A DNA stretch of 64,000 nt from positions 4,278,001 to 4,342,000 of the forward strand of contig NZ_CP032229.1 in assembly GCF_004328625.1 (NCBI RefSeq), in the 5' to 3' direction. Under the pieces are notes generated by a model, which saw nothing but the letters and a program-made list of their open reading frames with translations, had not been told where the DNA came from and searched no databases. The position numbers and the translations under genes are program-made. Origin of the DNA: Streptomyces seoulensis (lineage in GTDB: Bacteria; Actinomycetota; Actinomycetes; Streptomycetales; Streptomycetaceae). Shown piece by piece: positions 55,531-62,204 of this stretch. Within the stretch, counting starts at the first letter, position 1. Each line of letters begins with the position of its first letter.

Positions 55531-55839
55531 ATGGGCAACCAGGACCGCCGCTCCTACGACACCGGCGCCTCCGGCGACGTACAGAGCAGCCTTCAGGGAA
55601 TCATCGGCCGGCTGGAGACCGTGCTCGGCGAGCGCGAGCGCGCGGTGAAGGCCGCGATGGCCGACTACCAGGCCGACGGGGTCTCGGACGAGTACCACGG
55701 CAAGGAAGTCCGCTGGCACAAGGCCGCCGGCGAGGTCCGCGACATCATCCAACTGGTGCGCGGCACGCTGGAGAAGAACGACGGCACCGCGCAGGCCACG
55801 CTGGCCAAGGCCCGTGCCGCGGTCGACAACATCGGCTGA
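55531..55839 (+). CDS. ESAT-6-like small protein 2 of the type VII locus
   Basis: A 102-residue helical protein: long helix (VQSSLQGIIGRLETVLGERERAVKAAMADYQADG), turn with Tyr55-His-Gly57 in place of Trp-x-Gly, then a second long helix with RWHKAAGEVRDIIQLVRGTL. It fits the group annotated as pore-forming ESAT-6 family in streptomycetes. GAGGGGGA precedes ATG 55531. It presumably pairs with the preceding ESX-like protein. No terminal YxxxD/E tail signal is seen. Confidence 0.83.
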   Translation: MGNQDRRSYDTGASGDVQSSLQGIIGRLETVLGERERAVKAAMADYQADGVSDEYHGKEVRWHKAAGEVRDIIQLVRGTLEKNDGTAQATLAKARAAVDNIG

Positions 55840-55898
55840 CACGGCGGTGGGAGCCCGTCGGGCAGGTGCTCGACGGGTACGGGGATGAGGGGCATTTC

Positions 55899-56300
55899 GT
55901 GACGGGGTGGGACGTCGATCCGGCCGGGGTGTACAGCGTGCTGTCCAAGGCCGGCACCGCGGCGAAGAGCATGTCGGACACGGGCAGCGCGATGCAGGGC
56001 AACCTGGAGGAGGCGGCGTCCGCCGCGGGCACGCTGACCAGCCAGTACGGTCCCTACAGCAGTACGGTCGGGCTCGTCGGCTCGGCGCTGGGACAGTTCG
56101 CGCAGGCCTGGGGCCGGGACCTGCTCTACATCGCCAAGCGCACGTCGAAGTCCCTCGACGGGGCTGATCAGGCGACCCGTTGCTATGTCGCCGGGGCGCT
56201 GGAGCAGGCGGCGAACGCGCAGCGGGAGGCGGCCAAGGAGCCGAAGGTGGACCTGCCCGGTGAGGGCGGGGGCCACGGGGGAGGCCGGCCGCAGCGATGA
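55899..56300 (+). CDS. DUF6507-like helical partner protein
   Basis: A 133-residue protein, MTGWDVDPAGVYSVLSKAGTAAKSMSDTG at its start, then Ala-rich helices (LEEAASAAGTLTSQYG, ALEQAANAQREAAK) and a Gly-rich tail. This matches DUF6507, usually encoded next to ESX-like genes. GTG 55899 with GAGGGG upstream is preferred to a GTG 11 codons earlier. Its TGA overlaps the ATG of the toxin gene (ATGA), which suggests it is a dedicated partner or targeting factor for the toxin, comparable in role to the small Lap partners of LXG toxins. Confidence 0.8.
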   Translation: MTGWDVDPAGVYSVLSKAGTAAKSMSDTGSAMQGNLEEAASAAGTLTSQYGPYSSTVGLVGSALGQFAQAWGRDLLYIAKRTSKSLDGADQATRCYVAGALEQAANAQREAAKEPKVDLPGEGGGHGGGRPQR

Positions 56301-58519
56301 GCGACGACGCGAAGCTGATCGACCCGTCCGGCATACCGCACTTCATCGGTGACCTGGGCACGCTGGACACCGACGTGATGCTGCTGACGGCGGACGCGGG
56401 CCAGTTCCGCGCCTCCGGGGCGGACGTGCACACCGAGTTCCAGGGGCTGTCGGCGTTCTACGAGGCGCCGGAGGCGGAGCAGTTGTTCGCCACCACGCTT
56501 CCGGTGAAGCAGAAGTCCGACGCGTTCGCCGACGACCTGGAGAAGGTCGCCACCGCCCTGTCGGACTACAGCTTCGAGGTCCAGCCGCTGGCGAGGAAGC
56601 TGGACACGCTGAAGTCCGACGCCACCGCCTTCGTGAACTCCGTCTCCGGTGACGACGACTGGCGCAAGGACCAGGACAAGGTCGACCACAACAACGACCT
56701 GTGGCACGACGTCAACCACACCGTCGCCGCCTTCCAGGACGCCGAACGCACCGCCTACAACAAGATCATGGCCTTGATCGGCGGCACCCGGATGGGCGTC
56801 GACGACGGCTCCGGCGGCAAGGACAAGTACGGCTACCGGTCCGAGGACCTCGACCATGCCGAGGCGACGCCCTGGGGAGCGCCCGCCGAGCGGGAGTACG
56901 AGGGGTGGGCGTGGCTGGCCCACCAGGGCAAGCAGGTGTGGGACGGCGTCTGGCAGGACGGCGTCATCGGCACGATCCACGGCGTGGGCACCCTGTTCGG
57001 CTCGGACGGCTGGGACGCGGCCGGTGAGGCGTGGAAGAACCTGGCCAAGCTGAGCACGGCCTCGGCGCTCACCAGCGTCACGATGGGCGCGTGGTGGCTA
57101 CTGCCCGAGGACAAGCAGCCGTCCTGGCTGCGCGACTCCCGGAAGGCGTACAAGGAGACGGCCAAGGGCTTCATCGCCTACGACCAGTGGAAGACGAACC
57201 CCGCCCGTGCGGCGGGCGCGGTCGGCTTCAACGTACTGACCATCGTCGGCACCGAGGGCGCGGGCAGCGCGGTGAGCGGCGCGGGCAAGGCGGGCGCCGC
57301 CGCCCGCACCCTCTCCCTCGCCGGCAAGGTCGGCCGCGCCATCGACCCGATGACCTACGCGGGCAAGGCCGCCAAGTTCGCCTTCGTCCGGGTGGGCGAC
57401 ACCTTCACCACCCTGAAGAACCTCCACACGGGCGCGTACGCGGACATGGCCGACCTGGGCGGGAGGTATGCGCCGGCGGAGCATCCGGTGGGGGTGGGGG
57501 AGCGGCCGGTTTCTGTGCCGGAGAGTGCTGTTGAGTACGTGGATGCGCGGGGCAGGTCTGTTTACCTGACCGAGGACGGCCACGTACTGAATGCGGACGG
57601 CAGCGTGCGCCAGAACCCTGACCACGCCATGGTGGAACCCTCGGCCAATGACCGAAGTGGGCTGAACGTCCATGCCCATGCTGGACACGACAACCATTCG
57701 GCGCATGGCGCCGAGTCGAGCGAACGTTCTGCTGTGCAGGCCCATGCCGGACGCGACGAGGCTGCTCACGGTGTCGGCAGCGCCGACGGCTCACACTTTT
57801 CCTCATCCAAACCGTCAGTCGGCGACGGCCCACACTCTCTCGATCATCATCACGTCCATCATCCATCACTCGGTGACGAACATCCGCCGGATTCGATGCA
57901 TGCGGACCTCGAGAGCGCACCCCTTCCGGGTCACGGCAATAAAATTCTCGTTGAACTCCCCGAGACACGAGTGAGGCGAGTGAACGGCCTGATTACACAC
58001 GTCGACGGCCAACCTGCCAGTGATTACCTCGACGGGTTGTCCCAGCGACGTGGCGCGGCCTACCTGGCAGCGAAGGAAGCCGGGACCTTTCCGCGCAAGC
58101 AGGCTGGCGCGTGTGTGGGTGCCGTGATCGACTTGCGCACGGGTGAGGTCGTCGAAGGGCTTAATGGCAAGCCCGGCAACGTGATCCCCGTCGATCAGCT
58201 CCACCCGACGCTGGCTGCCCGTTACGAGGAAATTCGTGCGCAGCCTCCGCACGAGGACCATCCGCTGGGCCATGCGGAGGTGAAGGCGGCCAACGCGCTA
58301 CTCTGGGAGCGCGCTAAACGTGGCATGCCTGACGGTGAAGAAGCGCTGCACGAGATGCGGGCCTCCGTCGTATTCCCTTACCTTGCGGACAGGGTGACGG
58401 GGGTTCAAGGCAGGTCGGCGCCATTCTGTGCGAACTGCAATCACATGCTCAGGGGGGTGCCTAGCAGCCACGGGCGATTTACCGGGTACCCGCCGAGTGA
58501 CGAGAATTGGATTCCTTAA
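56297..58519 (+). CDS. type VII-associated polymorphic toxin with C-terminal YwqJ-like deaminase domain
   Basis: A 740-residue protein. Residues 1-~165 form an ESX/LXG-like helical targeting region (AGQFRASGADVHTEFQGLS, FADDLEKVATALSDY). About 215-365 is a glycine/alanine-rich, partly hydrophobic region (GVIGTIHGVGTLFG, TSVTMGAWWLL), a possible translocation segment. Residues ~460-560 are a His/Ser/Asp-rich linker (LDHHHVHHPSL). The C-terminal ~140 residues show the deaminase-fold signature: HAEV at 659-662 and PFCANC at 709-714, giving zinc ligands His659, Cys711 and Cys714 and catalytic Glu661. The preceding ACVGAVIDLRTGEVVEG matches YwqJ-type toxins. The last third is AT-richer than the first two. 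Its immunity gene overlaps the stop by one base. Confidence 0.87.
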   Translation: MSDDAKLIDPSGIPHFIGDLGTLDTDVMLLTADAGQFRASGADVHTEFQGLSAFYEAPEAEQLFATTLPVKQKSDAFADDLEKVATALSDYSFEVQPLARKLDTLKSDATAFVNSVSGDDDWRKDQDKVDHNNDLWHDVNHTVAAFQDAERTAYNKIMALIGGTRMGVDDGSGGKDKYGYRSEDLDHAEATPWGAPAEREYEGWAWLAHQGKQVWDGVWQDGVIGTIHGVGTLFGSDGWDAAGEAWKNLAKLSTASALTSVTMGAWWLLPEDKQPSWLRDSRKAYKETAKGFIAYDQWKTNPARAAGAVGFNVLTIVGTEGAGSAVSGAGKAGAAARTLSLAGKVGRAIDPMTYAGKAAKFAFVRVGDTFTTLKNLHTGAYADMADLGGRYAPAEHPVGVGERPVSVPESAVEYVDARGRSVYLTEDGHVLNADGSVRQNPDHAMVEPSANDRSGLNVHAHAGHDNHSAHGAESSERSAVQAHAGRDEAAHGVGSADGSHFSSSKPSVGDGPHSLDHHHVHHPSLGDEHPPDSMHADLESAPLPGHGNKILVELPETRVRRVNGLITHVDGQPASDYLDGLSQRRGAAYLAAKEAGTFPRKQAGACVGAVIDLRTGEVVEGLNGKPGNVIPVDQLHPTLAARYEEIRAQPPHEDHPLGHAEVKAANALLWERAKRGMPDGEEALHEMRASVVFPYLADRVTGVQGRSAPFCANCNHMLRGVPSSHGRFTGYPPSDENWIP

Positions 58520-58890
58520 TGAGTGATATCCCTAGAATCGACATCGACGACCCCGACGTTGATATGGACGATGCGCAGCGACTGCTTTATCGCGGCAATC
58601 TATTCACGGGCGAGGTGACTGAACATCTTGCTGGCAAGCTCGTCAGTTTGGATGCCTATGCTGACGGATTGCTGAATGGTTTGTCGCAGGAATGGTACAA
58701 GGATGGAACTCTCCGATCCGAAGGTCTCGTACGCAGTGGCCTGCCTCGCGGAGAACACCGAGAGTGGCACCCGAACGGGGTCTTGGCGTCGTTGAAGATC
58801 TTCGACGAGGACGGCCTCACGCTCAGAGGCGACTTCGAATGGGATGAAGAAGGTAGGCCGACGCGTCAGTGGCGGCTGAAAGACGGCTGA
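58519..58890 (+). CDS. YwqK-like (MORN-repeat) immunity protein
   Basis: A 123-residue protein made largely of MORN_2-type repeats: ADGLLNGLSQEWYKDGTLRS, then RGEHREWHPNGVLASLKIF and LRGDFEWDEEGRPTRQW. The acidic N-terminus DIDDPDVDMDD could face a basic toxin surface. In Bacillus, YwqK neutralises the YwqJ deaminase toxin, and this pair has the same order. ATG 58519 shares its first base with the toxin TAA stop (TAATG), giving strict coupling. Composition is clearly AT-richer than flanking genes, as expected of an exchanged immunity gene. Confidence 0.85.
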   Translation: MSDIPRIDIDDPDVDMDDAQRLLYRGNLFTGEVTEHLAGKLVSLDAYADGLLNGLSQEWYKDGTLRSEGLVRSGLPRGEHREWHPNGVLASLKIFDEDGLTLRGDFEWDEEGRPTRQWRLKDG

Positions 58891-58975
58891 GGGAATTCCT
58901 TGTCGGACGCCGTCCTGGATTTCGACACCAGCCATTCGTGTCACTTGAGGGCTTGTCACCGGAAGGAGCCTGCCC

Positions 58976-59227
58976 ATGTCGGCCCATGACTACGACAGTC
59001 AGCTTCTCGAATCCGTTGCCGTGCGGCGGCGGCGGTTGCGAGATGCTGCGTTGTTCGGGGGGCAGCGGCAGCGGCGTACCGTCGATGAGCGGCTGGGGAA
59101 GGTGTTCGCGGGGCTGGTGATCGGTGCCGTGCTCTGTGCCGGGTGCGTGGGGTGGTCGTTCGTGTCGCACCGGGTACTGCCCGCGACCACCGCGCCCGCC
59201 CCCACCAGCACCTCGTCCCCGCAGTGA
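58976..59227 (+). CDS. small single-pass membrane protein of the type VII locus
   Basis: An 83-residue protein with a basic N-terminal half (VRRRRLRD, QRQRRTVDERLGK), one membrane helix (VFAGLVIGAVLCAGCVGWSFV, about 43-63) and a Thr/Ser/Pro-rich external tail. AGGAG precedes ATG 58976. GC content returns to Streptomyces normal here, marking the right edge of the toxin-immunity insert. Its stop overlaps the next GTG (GTGA). Function unknown; it might be a small machine component. Confidence 0.78.
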   Translation: MSAHDYDSQLLESVAVRRRRLRDAALFGGQRQRRTVDERLGKVFAGLVIGAVLCAGCVGWSFVSHRVLPATTAPAPTSTSSPQ

Positions 59228-59703
59228 ACGTGGAACCGGACCTGCATAGCTGGGCCGTCGGCGAGAGGCGCAACGTCCTTGATCTGGCGGACGTGCTCGG
59301 AGTGTCCCCCGAGGTGTACCTAGCCGAACCGGCGAGTCTCGTCCCCGCCCCTCAGGACTACGTCTCGCGCGCCCCTCTAGAGGAGTTCGAGCAGGCCGAC
59401 TGGATCACCCTGCATGCCGACCTGATGTCGTACGTCGCGGACTACGCCATCAGAAAGCACGGCGCCCGGTGGAATGTCGCCGACGACCCGACGGCACCGC
59501 GCGGATACCGCTATGTCGTCGAGGCCATCGGACGAGACGGGCAGACCCGGCAACTCGGTCCGCTCCGAGCGGTGGCTCGGGAGATCGTAGACCTTCCCAT
59601 CGAGATCACCCGCATGCTGGCCGGCGCCGAGCTGACCCTCGGACTGGCCTCAGGGGTGCTGCCCGCCACGCACTCGCCCACCGGGCCGACCACCACTCGG
59701 TGA
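59224..59703 (+). CDS. unknown protein between small membrane protein and EccD
   Basis: A 159-residue soluble protein, start MNVEPDLHSWAVGERRNVLD, with an alpha/beta central part (GARWNVADDPTAPRGYRYVVEAIG) and a helical end (EIVDLPIEITRMLAGAELTLGLASG). GTG 59224 overlaps the previous TGA. It precedes eccD by 13 bp. I do not recognise a family; given its position it could be a chaperone or cytosolic accessory for substrate delivery. Confidence 0.75.
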   Translation: MNVEPDLHSWAVGERRNVLDLADVLGVSPEVYLAEPASLVPAPQDYVSRAPLEEFEQADWITLHADLMSYVADYAIRKHGARWNVADDPTAPRGYRYVVEAIGRDGQTRQLGPLRAVAREIVDLPIEITRMLAGAELTLGLASGVLPATHSPTGPTTTR

Positions 59704-59716
59704 TAAGTTCGAACGC

Positions 59717-61066
59717 GTGCTATCTACGGGGACATCGAGCCGTACGGGACCGGCGTTGAGCCGGGTCACTCTGGTCGGTGGGCGGCGGCGGGTCGATCTG
59801 GTCCTTCCTTCGCGGGAGCCGGTCGGGCGGCTGCTTCCCGAGGTGATGCGCCTGCTGGACGACCAGGTCGGTACGCGACCGCAAACGCGGCATCTGGTCG
59901 CCGGCGACGGCAGTGTCCTGGAGCCGGACGCCACCCTGGAGTCGGCGGCCGTGGCCGACGGCGCGGTGCTGCGGCTCGTGCGCGTGGAGGACGCCCCCTC
60001 GGCGCCCGTCGTCCACGATGTGACCGACGAGGCCGCCGACGATCTCGACGCTAGGGCCTGGCGCTGGACCCCCGCCGCGCGACGGGTCGTCGCCGGGGCC
60101 GCCACGGTCGCCTGGGCCCTCGCCGCGTCCGCCCTCGCCCGGCAGGAGTTCGCGGCACAGACCGTGGGAACCGCACTGGTCGTCCTCGCCGTACTCGGCG
60201 CGGCCTCAGGGGCCGTCGCCGGACGGGCCGGAGCGCGCGGGCTCGCCGCCACCCTCGTCGTCACCGGCGGTGCCCTCGGCGTCTTCGGTGTCTGGACTCT
60301 CGGGGACGCCCACGCCTGGTCGGGCCCGGCCCGGCTCGCCGGTGTCACGGGCGTGACGGCCGGAACGCTGCTGCTGCTCGGCCGGTGTACGTCCCTCGGG
60401 CGGGCCGGACTTTTCGGTGCGGCCGCGCTCGCGGGCGGTGGCGTCTGCTGGGAGGCCGCCCTCCTCTTCCAGCCGGCCGCCCGCTCCGGGGCGCTGCTCG
60501 CCGTGGTGTCCGTGGTCGTGCTGGGACTGCTGCCCAGGTGCGCGCTGATGGCCTCGGGCCTCACGGGGCTCGACGACCGCCGTTCCGGCGGGGTCTCCGT
60601 GAGCCGGTATCAGGTGTCGGCCGCGCTCGCCGCCGCGCACCGGGGCCTCGCGCTGGCGACGGTCGTGACCGCGGCCTCCGCCGCCGTCGCCGGGGCGCTC
60701 GCGCTGCTTACGGTCTCGCTCTGGACGGTGCTGCTCGCGATGGCCGTCGCGCTGGTACTGGGCCTGCGGGCGCGGGCGTACCCCCTGGTCCCCGAGGTCG
60801 CGGCGCTGCTCGTGGCCGCTTCGGCCGTGCTGCTCCGGCTGGCCTGGGTGTGGCAGGAGCGGTCGGACACGGCCGCTCCGCTCGCCGTACCGGTGGCGCT
60901 GGCGCTCGTACCGCTCGCCGTCCTCGTCGTCCAGCCGCCCGAACATGTACGGGTACGGCTGCGCCGGCTCGGCGACATGACGGAGTCCATCGGGGTGATC
61001 GCGCTGTTCCCGCTCCTGATGGGCGTCTTCGGGGTGTACGGGCGGCTGCTCGGCACGTTCGCGTGA
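59717..61066 (+). CDS. eccD: type VII secretion membrane protein EccD
   Basis: A 449-residue channel subunit. Residues ~15-95 form a ubiquitin-like YukD domain (SRVTLVGGRRRVDLVLPSRE...AVLRLVRVED). About 11 membrane helices fill the rest (ATVAWALAASALA, VVLAVLGAASGAVAG, LLAMAVALVLGLRA, and so on). This architecture is specific to actinobacterial EccD. GTG 59717 is used; no strong ribosome site is present, so coupling to the upstream gene is likely. Together with EccC it identifies the locus as a true type VII system. Confidence 0.92.
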   Translation: MLSTGTSSRTGPALSRVTLVGGRRRVDLVLPSREPVGRLLPEVMRLLDDQVGTRPQTRHLVAGDGSVLEPDATLESAAVADGAVLRLVRVEDAPSAPVVHDVTDEAADDLDARAWRWTPAARRVVAGAATVAWALAASALARQEFAAQTVGTALVVLAVLGAASGAVAGRAGARGLAATLVVTGGALGVFGVWTLGDAHAWSGPARLAGVTGVTAGTLLLLGRCTSLGRAGLFGAAALAGGGVCWEAALLFQPAARSGALLAVVSVVVLGLLPRCALMASGLTGLDDRRSGGVSVSRYQVSAALAAAHRGLALATVVTAASAAVAGALALLTVSLWTVLLAMAVALVLGLRARAYPLVPEVAALLVAASAVLLRLAWVWQERSDTAAPLAVPVALALVPLAVLVVQPPEHVRVRLRRLGDMTESIGVIALFPLLMGVFGVYGRLLGTFA

Positions 61067-61082
61067 GCGGGAGGCGGCAGGC

Positions 61083-62204
61083 ATGACCCGGCCCCAGGAC
61101 GGCTGGCAGGACGATGTGTTGCGCGAACTGCGAAGTGACATCTCCCCGCCGAGCCCGGCAGCGGCAGCGGAGACGGCCGAGACCTCCGTGGACGGCAGCA
61201 CCGGACCCGAGGCACCGCCGACGGAGGTGCGGCCGAACACGTCCCCCGTCCTCCGTGCCCCCACCGCCCTCTCCCGACCCCTCCCCACCCCCGAGTCCGT
61301 CCCGACCATCGACCCCCGCCTCGCCGTCGCCCTGGGCAAGCCGCAGCACGGGGACTCCGTCACCCGGCGCACCGGGCGCGCGATGCGGCGGCTGACCGCG
61401 TCCGCCTCGCAGGAGGTCGCGGAGGAGACGCGGATCGCGCAGGAGCTGCAGCAGCCGGTGACGACCGGCCGAGTGATCGCCGTGACCTCGATCCGGGGCG
61501 GAGTCGGCAAGACGACGACCGCCGCGCTGCTCGCCCGCTCCCTCCACCACTACCGGCACGACCCGGTGCTGGCGCTGGAGGCGGACGCCGCGCTCGGCAC
61601 GCTGCCCGTGCGGATGGGCGCGGAGTCGGTGCGCTGGTCGTGTGCCGAACTCGCCCACATCCTCACCCCGTCGATGCAGCTCACCGACATCACCGGCTAT
61701 CTGGTGCCCGTCCCGGACGGCGGCTGGCTGCTGCCCGCGAGCCAGGGACGGGTCGGCGCGCCCCTGGAGACACGGGTCTACCTCAAGGTGACGCAGGCGC
61801 TGCGCCGGTACTTCGCCGTCACCGTGGTGGACTGCGAGACGCTGCCCGCCGAAGTGGCCCGCGCCGCGATGGACACCGCCCATGCCCGTGTCGTCGTCGC
61901 GCCGCTCACCGCCGAGGGAGTGGACGGCACCCGGGTCGTCCTCGACTGGCTGGGCCGGCTTCCGCACGACGCCCTCACCTCCACCACCGTCGCCCTCACC
62001 TCCGGCACACCCGACATGAACCTCGATCTGAAGACGGCCACGGCGCATCTGCGCGAGACAGGGGTCACCATCGTGCACCTGCCCTACGACCGGCATCTCG
62101 CGGCCGGCGGACCCATCCGCGCGGAGCTGCTCGCGTCCGCCACCCGTGGCGCGGCCACGCGGCTGGCGGCGGAGGCTCTCGGGCGGGCGGTGCGGGTCCG
62201 TTGA
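61083..62204 (+). CDS. MinD/ParA-like ATPase of the type VII locus
   Basis: A 373-residue P-loop ATPase. The first ~125 residues are Pro/Thr/Ser-rich, then VIAVTSIRGGVGKTTTAALLARSL carries the deviant Walker A with the signature Lys. Asp appears in LALEADAALGTLP and the later VVDCETLP. The fold is of the MinD/ParA type, similar to EspI-like regulators and MinD-like proteins encoded in ESX loci. ATG 61083 has GGGAGG upstream. The stop overlaps the presumed TTG start of eccC (TTGA). Its role may be ATP-dependent regulation or positioning of secretion. Confidence 0.88.
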   Translation: MTRPQDGWQDDVLRELRSDISPPSPAAAAETAETSVDGSTGPEAPPTEVRPNTSPVLRAPTALSRPLPTPESVPTIDPRLAVALGKPQHGDSVTRRTGRAMRRLTASASQEVAEETRIAQELQQPVTTGRVIAVTSIRGGVGKTTTAALLARSLHHYRHDPVLALEADAALGTLPVRMGAESVRWSCAELAHILTPSMQLTDITGYLVPVPDGGWLLPASQGRVGAPLETRVYLKVTQALRRYFAVTVVDCETLPAEVARAAMDTAHARVVVAPLTAEGVDGTRVVLDWLGRLPHDALTSTTVALTSGTPDMNLDLKTATAHLRETGVTIVHLPYDRHLAAGGPIRAELLASATRGAATRLAAEALGRAVRVR

